This document shows, in pieces, positions 45,077-54,701 of a stretch of DNA of 64,000 nucleotides (within the stretch, counting starts at the first letter, position 1; each line of letters starts with the position of its first letter). The stretch is taken from the NCBI GenBank assembly GCA_004296455.1, contig AP018280.1, forward strand, positions 6,870,794 to 6,934,793, in the 5' to 3' direction. Source of the stretch: Calothrix sp. NIES-4101 (GTDB taxonomy: Bacteria; Cyanobacteriota; Cyanobacteriia; Cyanobacteriales; Nostocaceae). Made by a program: the position numbers and the translations under genes. The notes below the pieces were generated by a model. It had not been told where the DNA came from, made no database searches, and worked only from the letters and a program-made list of their open reading frames with translations.

Positions 45077-45617
45077 AAGCGGGTTATTGCCTCCCTTGCT
45101 GCTTGGACTTAGAGTGAAATTTATTCTCACCCTCAGTTGAAGTTGTTTGTACTTTTATAAAGATAATGTATCTTTATTCAACGGCTGATGACAGTAGTGA
45201 GAGCCGTATGCCCTAAGTTGTATTAGCCGCCTACTTAAGTGTAGGTTCTTAGGGGCTTGAGCGTTGATTTATTTGTCAGGAAACTGGGTTAATTTGTTTT
45301 CCCGTCGGTGGCTATTGCCATTAAGCATTCGATTGGGGATTGGGGATGGATTCCCTGGTTATCCATTTAGTTGTAGCATCAAGGATTGATTGGTTAAATT
45401 AACAGTGAGTTGGCAAAAATAACCAGAACGTTAGATATAACAAGAAAAAGCCCCAAAATGGAGAAAATAGAGGGATTTTGATATTTAGCTTAATTACCTG
45501 ATACGAGATAGCTTGATTCTGGCTTATTTTTGTTCTGCCTGATTTTTTGGGATAGTATCTTAGCCAATCCTCTAAAAACAACTTAGCACTGAAATAACTG
45601 CGATCGCTACTGCCCCT
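45077..45617. other. intergenic region between clpC and the DUF3288 gene
   Basis: 541 bp of mainly AT-rich DNA between divergent genes. The frame at 45399-45650 has no family look. Two promoters are expected. Confidence 0.45.
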
Positions 45618-45899
45618 ATGAGTAAAGACCAACGACATCCCCTGGAACACAGAGATAAATCTATAGTGGACGGTTTACTTGTTGGAGAACCCACGGACAC
45701 GAACTTAGCAGAATTAGCGCGATTACGTATCCGTTATCAAGGTTTTCCTGGTGCAAGAGATATCCATATAGATTTAGATAATATCATGCAAAATTGGGGT
45801 TTAACAGAGAAAGAACTCTTTGAAAAAACCCGTGCCATACATCAAGTGGGCGGAATTTATAAAACTCGTGGCAAAAAAGAAGAGCAGGACTGGAATTAG
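45618..45899 (+). CDS. DUF3288 family protein
   Basis: A 93-residue conserved cyanobacterial protein, DUF3288 from memory: SKDQRHPLEHRDKSIVDGLL (about 2-21), LAELARLRIRYQGFPGARDIHIDLDNIMQNWGLTEKELFEKTR (about 31-74). Mostly helical, no membrane segment; function unknown. A single HIP1 site lies just upstream of the ATG. It stands alone. Confidence 0.8.
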   Translation: MSKDQRHPLEHRDKSIVDGLLVGEPTDTNLAELARLRIRYQGFPGARDIHIDLDNIMQNWGLTEKELFEKTRAIHQVGGIYKTRGKKEEQDWN

Positions 45900-45967
45900 C
45901 TGAAAATTAAAAGTCAGTCCTGATCAAAAAATTCTCCGTTACCCAAGAAATAAACTGTGGGACTGTA

Positions 45968-46120
45968 ATGACATCCTCCAAAATCATCGAAAATAATATC
46001 AAAGTTTATATCCACAGGAGGATGATTATTTTCAAATTGACCGAAATTATTGAGTCAATGGCAGACTTCGATCAAGTAACGAGGATGGAAGCCAATATCG
46101 AAACCTATTTATCTGACTGA
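45968..46120 (+). CDS. uncertain small ORF (50 residues), possible transposase remnant
   Basis: ATG 45968 to TGA 46120. Helical sequence with FKLTEIIESMADFDQVTRMEAN in the middle and ETYLSD at the end. Not recognised; the TEIIESMADFDQVTRMEA part faintly resembles N-termini of transposase fragments. An internal AGGAGG lies before an in-frame ATG (about 46022). It might be real, decayed or chance. Confidence 0.25.
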   Translation: MTSSKIIENNIKVYIHRRMIIFKLTEIIESMADFDQVTRMEANIETYLSD

Positions 46121-46146
46121 CAATTGTGATGACAATCAAAACCAAT

Positions 46147-46186
46147 AAAGAGAGTGTAGTTACCGCCCTGACACTACACTCTCTTT
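46147..46186. terminator. perfect 14-bp stem terminator
   Basis: AAAGAGAGTGTAGT (46147-46160) pairs with ACTACACTCTCTTT (46173-46186), loop of 12 bases, with A/T runs on each side. It ends the VCBS gene at 46250 (minus strand) and probably transcripts coming from the left. Confidence 0.8.
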
Positions 46187-46249
46187 AGGTTCGTCTATTT
46201 AATGTAAGCCTACTTACTAATTACCCATGAAATTACCCATGAGTCATCC

Positions 46250-47473
46250 TTAAGCTGTTGTCCACTCAGGAGGTGCCGTTGTTATGGCTCTTTCCGAAGC
46301 AGTTGTACCATCCATAAACCAGATTGCATCAGTACCGGTGGTGGAGTTGCGCCAAAAGATATCAGTCTTGCCATCATCGTTAAAGTCACCAAGACTGTAT
46401 TGCAGCGATGAGTCAGTTCTTGGCAAAAATGCCGAGGTAGAAATGCTATTACCATCCATCAACCAAGCGGTATTTTCCCCGGTTCTAGTATTGTGCCAGA
46501 AGATATCAGTCTTGCCGTCACCATTAAAATCACCAGTACTAGCTTTCCAATCAGCATTCATATTAGTGAGATTACCGCTAAAAATTAGGGTTCCGTTCAT
46601 GAGCCAAGCGGAAGTTTCTCCTGTTGCTTGATTGCGCCACAGCAAATCATTTCTACCATCACCATTAAAATCGCCAACGGTATAATCCCAAGAAGCATCC
46701 ATTTTTTGTAAGAAGGAACCAGAGTAATTAGTTCCATCCATTAACCAAACTGCTGTTTCGGTGGTATTTTTATTTCGCCAAAATAAATCTGTCTTCCCAT
46801 CGCCGTTAAAATCAACTATGGTTGGAGTCCAAGATAAATCTTCTGTTTTTGGTAAATAGGCTGCGGTGGTTACTGTTGTATTATCCATTAACCAAGTGGC
46901 ATTTTCGCCTGTTTTGGTGTTATGCCAAAAAACATCACTTTTCCCATCTCCGTTAAAATCAGCAATCTGAAAATTCCAGTTACTATCAATTGTTTGCTGT
47001 TGAGTGGTACTGACAACATTAATACCATCCATTATCCAAAGATAATTTTCACCTGTTGTCGTATTACGCCAAAATATATCACTTTTACCATCACGGTTAA
47101 AATCAGCTAGTTTGTAATCCCACTCAGCGCCCATATTTGCCAAAAACTTGGCATCAGCTATTTTGTCGCCATCCATCACCCAAATAGCAGTTTCACCCGT
47201 CTCACTATTACGCCAAAATAAATCGCGTTTGCCATCACCACTAAAGTCAGCGTTAGTTGCCGGATTACTAAATATAGAGTTAGGATTTGGATTTGTTCTG
47301 GGTACGTTGGCTGATTGATTTGTAATATTATCAGGGTTTGATCCTGGAGATTTCCCAAAGGAGAATGAATAGCTAGTATCTAACATTTCTCCTAATCTGT
47401 TAGGAGGCAAATAAGCACTGACAGAATTAATATTACTTGCAGGAATATTTAGGAATTCTTTGGATGCATTCAT
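46250..47473 (-). CDS. VCBS/FG-GAP repeat protein, predicted seven-bladed propeller (paralogue A)
   Basis: 407 residues. After about 70 Asn/Ser/Pro-rich residues seven repeats of about 47 residues follow, each with a calcium-type D-F-N-G-D-G-K-(S/T)-D loop and the block FWRN..TGE...W.MDG (e.g. ADFNRDGKSDIFWRNTTTGEN). Seven such loops suggest a closed seven-bladed FG-GAP/VCBS propeller as in integrin heads. No Sec signal peptide is seen, so export would be non-classical or type I. Surface adhesion or carbohydrate binding is likely. It is followed in the same direction by a terminator and preceded by paralogue B. Confidence 0.8.
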   Translation of the reverse strand: MNASKEFLNIPASNINSVSAYLPPNRLGEMLDTSYSFSFGKSPGSNPDNITNQSANVPRTNPNPNSIFSNPATNADFSGDGKRDLFWRNSETGETAIWVMDGDKIADAKFLANMGAEWDYKLADFNRDGKSDIFWRNTTTGENYLWIMDGINVVSTTQQQTIDSNWNFQIADFNGDGKSDVFWHNTKTGENATWLMDNTTVTTAAYLPKTEDLSWTPTIVDFNGDGKTDLFWRNKNTTETAVWLMDGTNYSGSFLQKMDASWDYTVGDFNGDGRNDLLWRNQATGETSAWLMNGTLIFSGNLTNMNADWKASTGDFNGDGKTDIFWHNTRTGENTAWLMDGNSISTSAFLPRTDSSLQYSLGDFNDDGKTDIFWRNSTTGTDAIWFMDGTTASERAITTAPPEWTTA

Positions 47474-47663
47474 GATACACTTCTACCTTTTATATTTATA
47501 TAATATTTAGATATTTTTTGCATATATTCTGTTAAAGAATAACAAACATTCTATTCATTAGAAGTTATAAAAAACTCTTTATTACGGCAGGATTAAAAAT
47601 TAGCTATTTAGAGTAAATATGCCTATGCTAATATGTTGCTGTTCTCGATTTAGGTATGAAAAT

Positions 47664-47698
47664 AATATCCCCGACATCTTCAAGAAATCGGGGATATT
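47664..47698 (-). terminator. terminator after the second propeller gene
   Basis: AATATCCCCGA pairs with TCGGGGATATT (11 bp) around a 13-base loop; on the minus strand ATTTTC follows. It is 22 bp after the stop of the 47720-48901 gene, so the two propeller genes are transcribed separately. Confidence 0.8.
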
Positions 47699-47719
47699 AG
47701 TTTGTATATGGCTAATTTT

Positions 47720-48901
47720 TTAGAAAGTGTACCAACCTAGTGGAGTGGTTGTCACACTGGTCATAGTACCATCTGCTGACCAAATCATATTTTCGCCAGT
47801 ACTGCTGTTGTGCCAGAATAATTCGGTGGTGCCGTTACCATCAAAATCACCGAAACTGGATGTCCAATTAGAATCAAGAGATGGTAAAGCGGTTTCAGTA
47901 GCTGTTCCGCCATCCATTGTCCAACCCTTGTTTTCGCCAGTGCTTTGATTGCGCCAGAAAATATCAAGTTTACCGTCGTTGTTAGAGTCACCGAAGGAGT
48001 ATTTCCAATCGGAACCAGCACCTTGTGTTTGTAAAACTGCTTCAGTTACATTTGTGCCATCCATCAACCAGGTTTTATTTTCACCTGTTTGAGCATTGTG
48101 CCAGAAGATATCAGTCTTCATGTCACCGTTAAAGTCAGTTGCAGAGAATTCCCAACCGACACCGAAGTTTTGTAGGGCGACTCCGTTGAGATTGGTACCA
48201 TCCATTATCCACAATGAATTTTCACCGGTACTCTTATTGTGCCAGAACAAATCGGTTTTACCATTGCGATCTACATCTGTAATGGTGTAGCTCCAATTGG
48301 AATCAGTTGATGGCAAGAAGGCAGAACTAGCGATATTTGTGCCATCCATGATCCAGACAGCATTTTCATTAGTTTGATTATTGTGCCAAACTAAATCGGA
48401 TTTGCGATCGCCATTAGTATCACCAACAGTGAAGTCCCAATTACTATCTACAGTTGCAATTAGAGTTTCCGAAGCGATCTTACCACCATCCATTATCCAA
48501 GCGGTGGTTTCACCAGTATTTTTGTTGCGCCAAACTAAATCTGTTTTGCCATCTCCATTTAAATCGGAAATTTTAAAATTCCAATCAGCGCTACGATTCC
48601 CTAAAGAAAAACCTTCAGGATTAGAACCATTCATTAACCAAACGGCTACTTCACCAGTTTGGGCATTGAGCCATATTTTGTCAGTTTTTCCATCGCCATT
48701 AAAATCAGGATTTATTGCTGCGCTACTAAATATAAGATTTGGGTTGGGATTAAATCCTTCAGCTTCTGGACTGGATGAACCATTGAAGCTATTAGTGTTA
48801 TTGGGAGAAATACTAGTATCAAAATTATTTGTTGCAGTATATTTTGAAGCACTAACACCAGGATCAAGCGGAGACTTTGTAGAATTGTTTGAATCAAACA
48901 T
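47720..48901 (-). CDS. VCBS/FG-GAP repeat protein, predicted seven-bladed propeller (paralogue B)
   Basis: 393 residues with the same plan as paralogue A: a 60-70 residue Ser/Asn/Pro-rich head, then seven DxNxDGKxD loops with TGEN..W.MDG blocks (e.g. DLNGDGKTDLVWRNKNTGETTAWIMDGG). The last loop is degenerate (DFDGNGTTELFW). No Sec signal. The two genes are about 50-60% similar by eye and lie head-to-tail, so they arose by tandem duplication. They probably act outside the cell as ligand-binding or matrix proteins. Confidence 0.8.
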   Translation of the reverse strand: MFDSNNSTKSPLDPGVSASKYTATNNFDTSISPNNTNSFNGSSSPEAEGFNPNPNLIFSSAAINPDFNGDGKTDKIWLNAQTGEVAVWLMNGSNPEGFSLGNRSADWNFKISDLNGDGKTDLVWRNKNTGETTAWIMDGGKIASETLIATVDSNWDFTVGDTNGDRKSDLVWHNNQTNENAVWIMDGTNIASSAFLPSTDSNWSYTITDVDRNGKTDLFWHNKSTGENSLWIMDGTNLNGVALQNFGVGWEFSATDFNGDMKTDIFWHNAQTGENKTWLMDGTNVTEAVLQTQGAGSDWKYSFGDSNNDGKLDIFWRNQSTGENKGWTMDGGTATETALPSLDSNWTSSFGDFDGNGTTELFWHNSSTGENMIWSADGTMTSVTTTPLGWYTF

Positions 48902-49054
48902 AATTGGTAATTGTCAACATGTTCATCAACTGTTTTACAATCGCTTAGTCATTAATAGTGTTAGTCCCTAACAAATAAAGACTTTTGCACAAGTTTTTGA
49001 ATATTTAATTAGTTCGTGAATAACATTGTTTAATTGAGGAATTTTTGCATAAAA

Positions 49055-49087
49055 ATATCCCCGCATTATTGAATAATTTGGGGATAT
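49055..49087 (-). terminator. terminator of the OpuBA-like gene
   Basis: ATATCCCC pairs with GGGGATAT (8 bp) with 17 bases between, and on the minus strand TTTTT follows. It lies directly after the stop at 49091. Confidence 0.8.
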
Positions 49088-49090
49088 ATA

Positions 49091-49858
49091 CTAATGGGAA
49101 AGACATTGTAGAAATGCTTGAGCTTCTGGATGTTGAGAATTGATAAAATTTTCCGCTTTATCTAATACTACTAATTCGCCTTGATACATTAATCCAATCC
49201 GTGAAGCTAAGATAAATGCTTCCTGAATATCATGGGTAACAAAAACAACTGTTTTCCCTAATTCTTGCTGCAATCGTTTAAATTCTTGCTGAATTTCTAA
49301 GCGTGTAATTGGGTCAAGTGCGCCAAAAGGTTCATCCATCAATAGCATTGGCGGGTCTGCTGCTAGTGCCCTAGCAACTCCTACACGCTGTTTTTGTCCT
49401 CCTGAAAGTTCGTGGGGATAGCGTTGGGCAAATTCTCCGGGTTCGAGTCCAACTAAATGTAATAATTCGTGCGATCGCGTTTTAATTTGTTTCGGTTTCC
49501 AGCCTTCTAATGAAGGCACTAATCCAATGTTACGTTCAACTGTAAAATGCGGAAATAGTCCTGTTTCTTGAATTACATAACCAATCTTGCGTCGCAATTT
49601 GATTTCATCCCATTTATGTGTGGGAATACTATTAAATAAAACCTCTCCTTGCGTTGGTAATAAAAGACGATTGATGAGCTTCATGGTTGTAGTTTTACCA
49701 CTACCACTACGTCCTAGTAATACAAGTGCTTCGCCTTGATAAATATTAAAATTCAAATCTGATACTAAATTACGATATACATTTGGGGTTAAACTTTGTT
49801 TATCTGGACGACGAAGTGAAACATGTTTAAACTCGACAGTAATTTGGTTTTGTGGCAT
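49091..49858 (-). CDS. ABC transporter ATP-binding protein, OpuBA/OpuCA-like (osmoprotectant family)
   Basis: 255 residues. Walker A GRSGSGKTT (about 49-57), Q-loop YVIQETGLFPHFTVERNIGLV (about 91-111), signature LSGGQKQRVGVARAL (about 151-165), Walker B MLLMDEPFGALDP and H-loop VTHD. The Q-loop and LFPHFTVxxNI segment are characteristic of glycine betaine/choline importers. The C-terminal CBS domains of OpuCA are missing, so it is the short OpuBA form. No permease or binding protein gene is adjacent; they must lie elsewhere or the gene is a lone ATPase. Confidence 0.85.
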   Translation of the reverse strand: MPQNQITVEFKHVSLRRPDKQSLTPNVYRNLVSDLNFNIYQGEALVLLGRSGSGKTTTMKLINRLLLPTQGEVLFNSIPTHKWDEIKLRRKIGYVIQETGLFPHFTVERNIGLVPSLEGWKPKQIKTRSHELLHLVGLEPGEFAQRYPHELSGGQKQRVGVARALAADPPMLLMDEPFGALDPITRLEIQQEFKRLQQELGKTVVFVTHDIQEAFILASRIGLMYQGELVVLDKAENFINSQHPEAQAFLQCLSH

Positions 49859-49954
49859 AGCTAAGGATGGGTAGGTAAATTACTGAAAATATTGTGACAG
49901 AGAAATAATCTTTTACAATTAAATTGACAAAGTTTTTGTGATCAAAACCCCGAT

Positions 49955-50443
49955 ATGAAATTTGTTCTTGCAGATGCGATCGCCACCCAATCACTTGGTA
50001 TAAAATTCGGCGAATTATTGCCTGCTGGTAGTGTTCTGTTGCTTTCTGGTGATTTAGGCGCAGGAAAAACTACGTTTGTTCAGGGTATAGGTAAAGGTTT
50101 GGGAATTACTGATGCGATCGTTAGTCCGACTTTCACTTTGATCAATGAGTATACTGAAGGTCGCATTCCACTTTACCATCTTGATTTATACCGTTTGCAA
50201 GCAAATGAAGTCTCTGCACTCAATTTAGACAGTTATTGGGAAGGCTTTGAGGTGACACCTGGTATAGTGGCGATCGAATGGGCGGAAAGAATGCCTTATC
50301 AGCCAGACAGTTATTTAGTCATACGATTTATAGCTGTAAGTGATAGTGAAATGCGCGAAGTCGAAATCATTCCATTTAATTGGAATTTCAATGAAGATAT
50401 CATGAGAAATATCTCGCACTTCTGCAATAATTTGGGAATGTGA
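49955..50443 (+). CDS. tsaE: tRNA threonylcarbamoyladenosine biosynthesis ATPase TsaE
   Basis: A 162-residue TsaE (YjeE), ATPase subunit of the TsaB-TsaD-TsaE complex that makes the t6A37 modification in ANN-decoding tRNAs. Walker A LSGDLGAGKTTFVQGIGKGLG (about 31-51), VSPTFTLINEY (about 58-68), LYHLDLYRL and IAIEWAERMP (about 107-116) are family hallmarks. The C-terminus is a little longer than usual. It is divergent from the ABC gene and convergent with the CHASE2 kinase gene (16 bp gap). Confidence 0.93.
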   Translation: MKFVLADAIATQSLGIKFGELLPAGSVLLLSGDLGAGKTTFVQGIGKGLGITDAIVSPTFTLINEYTEGRIPLYHLDLYRLQANEVSALNLDSYWEGFEVTPGIVAIEWAERMPYQPDSYLVIRFIAVSDSEMREVEIIPFNWNFNEDIMRNISHFCNNLGM

Positions 50444-50459
50444 ATGGTTTGTATTGAAA

Positions 50460-53400
50460 TCAATAATTCTGTTGTTTCTGGAATTTCTCAATACAATTGG
50501 CGATTAAATCAAAACGGAAATTATCAACTAAGTTGGTTAAAGTCTGAATGAGTATTACTCTTGACTCAGGGATTTGATTAATCAATTCTACTGCTAGTTC
50601 GTCGTTGAGGCTGAGGGCAGCAAAGTGTAGTTGTTCTAACCAGGTAGCTGGCATGGCACTGAATAAATCACTGGAAATTTGTGATGGTTCTAAGATTTCG
50701 ATATTAGGATTTGATTTAGGTTCTAAATTCTGTTCTGATTTATATTCATAATTGATTTTTAAATAGTGGGCAATTATGTCGTAGAGTTGTTGTTCATGAA
50801 AAGGTTTGCCAATAAAATTATCGCAACCAGATTTAAAAATATTTTCTTTCTGTTCGTCAAATGTACTAGCTGTTAAAGCAATAATTATTGTTGGTAATTG
50901 CTGTTGATGACATTCTGCTTTACATTTTAACTGCTTTCTAATATTTTTTTCTAACTGTCTAATAATTTTAGTGGCTTGATAACCATTTATTTCTGGCATT
51001 CTAATATCCATGAAGATTAAGTGTGGATGCCAATTTTGCCAAATTTCTATCACTTCTCGACCATTCGTAGCTTGCTGAATTTCAAATCCTAGTGGTTCAA
51101 TTAATTTAGTAATTAAAAGACGATTTTCTAGGACATCTTCAGCTATCAATATCCGGTAATTTGGTTGATTTTGGGTGACTCCAATCACTCGTGGCTTTGG
51201 AAGATTGTATTCTAATTCATTAGTATGGGCAAGGCTAAATTTGATGTTAAAAGTAAAAATCGACCCTTGATTAATTGTACTATGAACATAAATATCTCCG
51301 CCCAAAAGCTTGACAAACTCACGACTAATAGCTAAACCTAAACCTGTTCCTTCAGTTGATTTTCGACCAACATCTGTCTGTATAAAAGGATTAAATATAG
51401 TGTCAATATCTTCTGGCGCAATCCCAAATCCTGTATCGGTAATTTCAAAAACGAGATACTGTTCATTCAAGGTATTCGCTACTGATAAGTCTTGATTTTG
51501 CCAAGTTGTTGGCAACTCGTTGCTACTGAAATCACGGTCATGTTTTTGATAATTATTATTTGTCTCTAATTCTGGATTTGTGTTCACCGATAAATTTTCT
51601 TGAATTGGGAGAATTGCAATTCCTGATTTTGTTAGTAGTTGCTGTTTCCTTTGAGTCAATGATAAATAATGATTTTGATAGCTAAATTGGTGATGTTCTG
51701 GCGTTTGAGAATCTATATAGGATAAAGTGTCTGCTTGGGGAAAGGCAATTGTAGATTTATGGATAATATTTAGTTTGCGAACATCATGTGTATATTCCTG
51801 ATTGTGGTCTGTTTTTTGTAGTCTAACGCGCAAAATTACACTACCTTGAGGTGTAAATTTAATGGCGTTATTTAATAAATTAATTAAAACTTGACGAAGT
51901 TTACTTTCATCACTATAGATATACTGGGGTATATTACCAATTAACTCAAATCTAAATTCCAAACCTTTATTCTTTGCACGTAATTGTAACATTTGTTGCA
52001 GTGAATCCAATAACGCATATAAATCAAATGTCTTTTCAACTAATACAGTTCTACCAGCTTCAATTTTAGACATCGATAAAACATCGTTAATCAGTTCCAG
52101 TAAATGTTTGCCACTACGGTTAATGATTTTGATATGCTGTTGTTGCTCTCTGGTTAAATCTTCTTCGTGAGAGAGAAGTTGACTAAAACCGAGAATTGCA
52201 TTTAGAGGTGTTCGTAATTCATGACTAATATTTGCTAAAAAAGTACTTTTCGCAATATTTGCCGCTTCTGCTTGTTGTTTGGCTTTTTCTAACGCGAGAT
52301 TTTTTTCAACCAGTTCTTGAGTCCTAGCACAAACTTTCATTTCTAGGTTTTGAGCATAATTTGCTAAAGCTTGGTGTGAGAGTTGCAATCTTTGCCAAAG
52401 TAAATACATGCGACTAACTAATCCTGCACTAATTAGTCCCAACATTGGCGATACTACAGTCACCCACCAACCAGCCAAAAATAACAGATAAGAACTGCTC
52501 AGAAGACTAGTAAAAGCGATCGCAAATAATAACCCTTTCCATTTCGAGCTAGAGTTTGATACTATCTGCACCTGTCCCAATGTTATTTCCCATCCCAATA
52601 TTGCCCCTAGACTCGACCACAGTAAAATCCATAACCACTGCAATCTATGGGGTATTCCTCGCAAAAGCTGCCCGTTATCTAAAGCTGCACTCACGATTTG
52701 GTTTGCGAGTTCTGCATGGAGTTCTACACCTGACCATGTACTACTAGTATTACTTGTATATGGAGTATAAAATTTATCACTTACGCTTTCCGCAACAGAG
52801 CCAATGACAACTATTTTCCCTCTGATTAAACTTGCGGGAACACGGTTTGCTAGTAAATCAGAAATTGATATTTTGATTACCCCTGGCTGATATTTGCGGA
52901 AATTTGCCAAAATCTGATATCCACCGACATCTGCACGCACATAACCACCTTCACTCTCCTGTAAAGGTACAAACCTTGCCTTCCCAAGTTTGAGAACTCC
53001 GTTGCTTCCTTGATTTTGAGGTCGAATATTTCTAGCTGCTAAATAATTCAGGGCTAGTTTTGCTCCCAAAGTTAAACTAGTTTTACCTTGATTTTCATTG
53101 TCTCTGGGATTATTATCTAACCGTACCGATAACAAGTAGCGCCTCACCTTACCATCACTATCTATTACCAGGTCGGTAGCTGCAATTTGATCGCGATCGC
53201 CTAAAATTGGGGGAGGTTCGACTATCGGGCTATTGGCATTACTTAATACCTTATGAATCCCAATCAGATTCGGCGTTGTAGTATAAAATTGTAATAATTC
53301 TTCATGTCCAGGTGGAACGGAAAAATTGCGATATAAGTTTAATCCGATTACCTGTGGTTGGTTTTGCTTGATTTGATTGAGCAACCTTACCAGAGTGGCA

Positions 53401-53636
53401 TCAGAAATAGGCCATTGTCCCCAGCGCGATAAATCGGACTCATCAATTGTCACAACTACTACACGATTCTTGCCAGATTCCGGGGGACGTAGACGAAATA
53501 ACTGGTCTAAAATTGCACATTCGAGAAATTGAAATATTCCTGTTAGTTGCAAGGTGACAACTATTGTTGTGACACCTATCGCTGTGATTTCCACACCGTG
53601 ACATCGAATAAGTTGTTGTTTTAACCTTTTCCACAT
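50460..53636 (-). CDS. CHASE2-domain hybrid sensor histidine kinase
   Basis: 1058 residues. A membrane helix (about 17-37) is followed by a periplasmic CHASE2 domain (about 50-325, [18 protein letters not shown]) and three membrane helices (about 335-415). A coiled coil precedes HisKA with [18 protein letters not shown] and HATPase_c with the N box [13 protein letters not shown]1 [10 protein letters not shown] and GTGLGLAIS. An insert of about 115 residues lies between the N and G1 boxes. A REC domain ([28 protein letters not shown], Lys in GKPF) and a 110-residue end with little similarity follow. Start at 53636 (MWKRLKQQ) preferred to 53705; neither has a clear ribosome site. Last gene of the TPS-CHAT-DUF928 group. 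Confidence 0.88.
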   Translation of the reverse strand: MWKRLKQQLIRCHGVEITAIGVTTIVVTLQLTGIFQFLECAILDQLFRLRPPESGKNRVVVVTIDESDLSRWGQWPISDATLVRLLNQIKQNQPQVIGLNLYRNFSVPPGHEELLQFYTTTPNLIGIHKVLSNANSPIVEPPPILGDRDQIAATDLVIDSDGKVRRYLLSVRLDNNPRDNENQGKTSLTLGAKLALNYLAARNIRPQNQGSNGVLKLGKARFVPLQESEGGYVRADVGGYQILANFRKYQPGVIKISISDLLANRVPASLIRGKIVVIGSVAESVSDKFYTPYTSNTSSTWSGVELHAELANQIVSAALDNGQLLRGIPHRLQWLWILLWSSLGAILGWEITLGQVQIVSNSSSKWKGLLFAIAFTSLLSSSYLLFLAGWWVTVVSPMLGLISAGLVSRMYLLWQRLQLSHQALANYAQNLEMKVCARTQELVEKNLALEKAKQQAEAANIAKSTFLANISHELRTPLNAILGFSQLLSHEEDLTREQQQHIKIINRSGKHLLELINDVLSMSKIEAGRTVLVEKTFDLYALLDSLQQMLQLRAKNKGLEFRFELIGNIPQYIYSDESKLRQVLINLLNNAIKFTPQGSVILRVRLQKTDHNQEYTHDVRKLNIIHKSTIAFPQADTLSYIDSQTPEHHQFSYQNHYLSLTQRKQQLLTKSGIAILPIQENLSVNTNPELETNNNYQKHDRDFSSNELPTTWQNQDLSVANTLNEQYLVFEITDTGFGIAPEDIDTIFNPFIQTDVGRKSTEGTGLGLAISREFVKLLGGDIYVHSTINQGSIFTFNIKFSLAHTNELEYNLPKPRVIGVTQNQPNYRILIAEDVLENRLLITKLIEPLGFEIQQATNGREVIEIWQNWHPHLIFMDIRMPEINGYQATKIIRQLEKNIRKQLKCKAECHQQQLPTIIIALTASTFDEQKENIFKSGCDNFIGKPFHEQQLYDIIAHYLKINYEYKSEQNLEPKSNPNIEILEPSQISSDLFSAMPATWLEQLHFAALSLNDELAVELINQIPESRVILIQTLTNLVDNFRFDLIANCIEKFQKQQNY

Positions 53637-53803
53637 AGTTAGGGGATTGGGGAGAAAAATGTCAGCTTGATTATGCATTTGAGATAGATATGAAAAGAGA
53701 GACATCGGAGAAGGCGGAGAGTCTGTGAACCCGCATCTTTGTGCCTCTGTTTCTCCACATCTTTAATGTTTTGGCATTTCTCTTTTTACCTTTCACCTGT
53801 TTT

Positions 53804-54550
53804 TTAATTTGCGATGGCAATCGTATTCAGACCGACTGATGTGAATAACTCTTTCCAGGATTGAGATATCTGGGTGTTGAGAGGTTGTTGGTGTTGGAGT
53901 TCGATGATTGTGGCGACTGCATCATACCAGAAAGCTTGTTTGGCGTAGAGAGAAACACGTTCAATTGCTGATGCTTTGGCTAATTGTTGTTGCAAAGTCT
54001 GGTTTAATGGTACATGTTCTATCCAACCGCCTACTACCCAATCTTCTGTACGATCGCTAGGATTACAGGTAATAGCAAATGACCAATAGTAAATTTTGTT
54101 TTTAACTAGTGATGGTGCATCTTCTGGTAAGTTGATACTGATTAAACCATTGCGATCGCTAATAGGTATTCTTGTTTGATAAATTCCATTCATCTCTCCG
54201 TCAAATAAGCTGAATTCTGCCGACTGAGCGATGCCGGGGGAAAGCAAGACAAAGAAGGTGGGACGTTGTAATCGTGACAACCCAATATATTTACCGGGGC
54301 TGAGGGCTGTCAGAACTGGTGTCCGATTGGATAATGTCGATGTCGAAGCACAAGCCAAAGCCACAGGGCGGGAACCGCCTCCAGTAGTACCACCACGCGG
54401 CGCATCTCTTCTGGGAGGTGGTTCAAAATTGGCGGGCATTGGTTTTGCTGCCCATGTAGGTATAGTAAGATTTGTTACCATTATCCCTGATACCAACATC
54501 ATAACAGTCGGTGTGTTCTTAAATGTGTAAATAAATCTAGAATGAAGCAT
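53804..54550 (-). CDS. DUF928 domain protein
   Basis: A 248-residue exported protein, DUF928 from memory. Signal-like N-terminus (MLHSRFIYTF..VMMLVSGIMVTNLTIPTWA, about 1-34), then a Pro-rich PPPRRDAPRGGTTGGGSR linker and a beta-rich body: TALSPGKYIGLSRLQRPTFFVLLSP, EFSLFDGEMNGIYQTRIP, VKNKIYYWSFAITCNP (about 160-180). The function is unknown but the family often sits beside CHASE2, CHAT and haemagglutinin genes. It lies 151 bp after the CHAT gene and 167 bp before the kinase. Confidence 0.82.
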   Translation of the reverse strand: MLHSRFIYTFKNTPTVMMLVSGIMVTNLTIPTWAAKPMPANFEPPPRRDAPRGGTTGGGSRPVALACASTSTLSNRTPVLTALSPGKYIGLSRLQRPTFFVLLSPGIAQSAEFSLFDGEMNGIYQTRIPISDRNGLISINLPEDAPSLVKNKIYYWSFAITCNPSDRTEDWVVGGWIEHVPLNQTLQQQLAKASAIERVSLYAKQAFWYDAVATIIELQHQQPLNTQISQSWKELFTSVGLNTIAIAN

Positions 54551-54701
54551 TTGAATTATAAATTAGATTGTGTTCTTAGAAGAATTCGGAGGTCATAACT
54601 GAGGATAAATTATGTAAATTGCCAATAAAATACTTGATAATATATGTGAATCCTAGATTCTGACTCCCGTACTTGAGGTATTCAAATCAATTATCCAGCC
54701 T

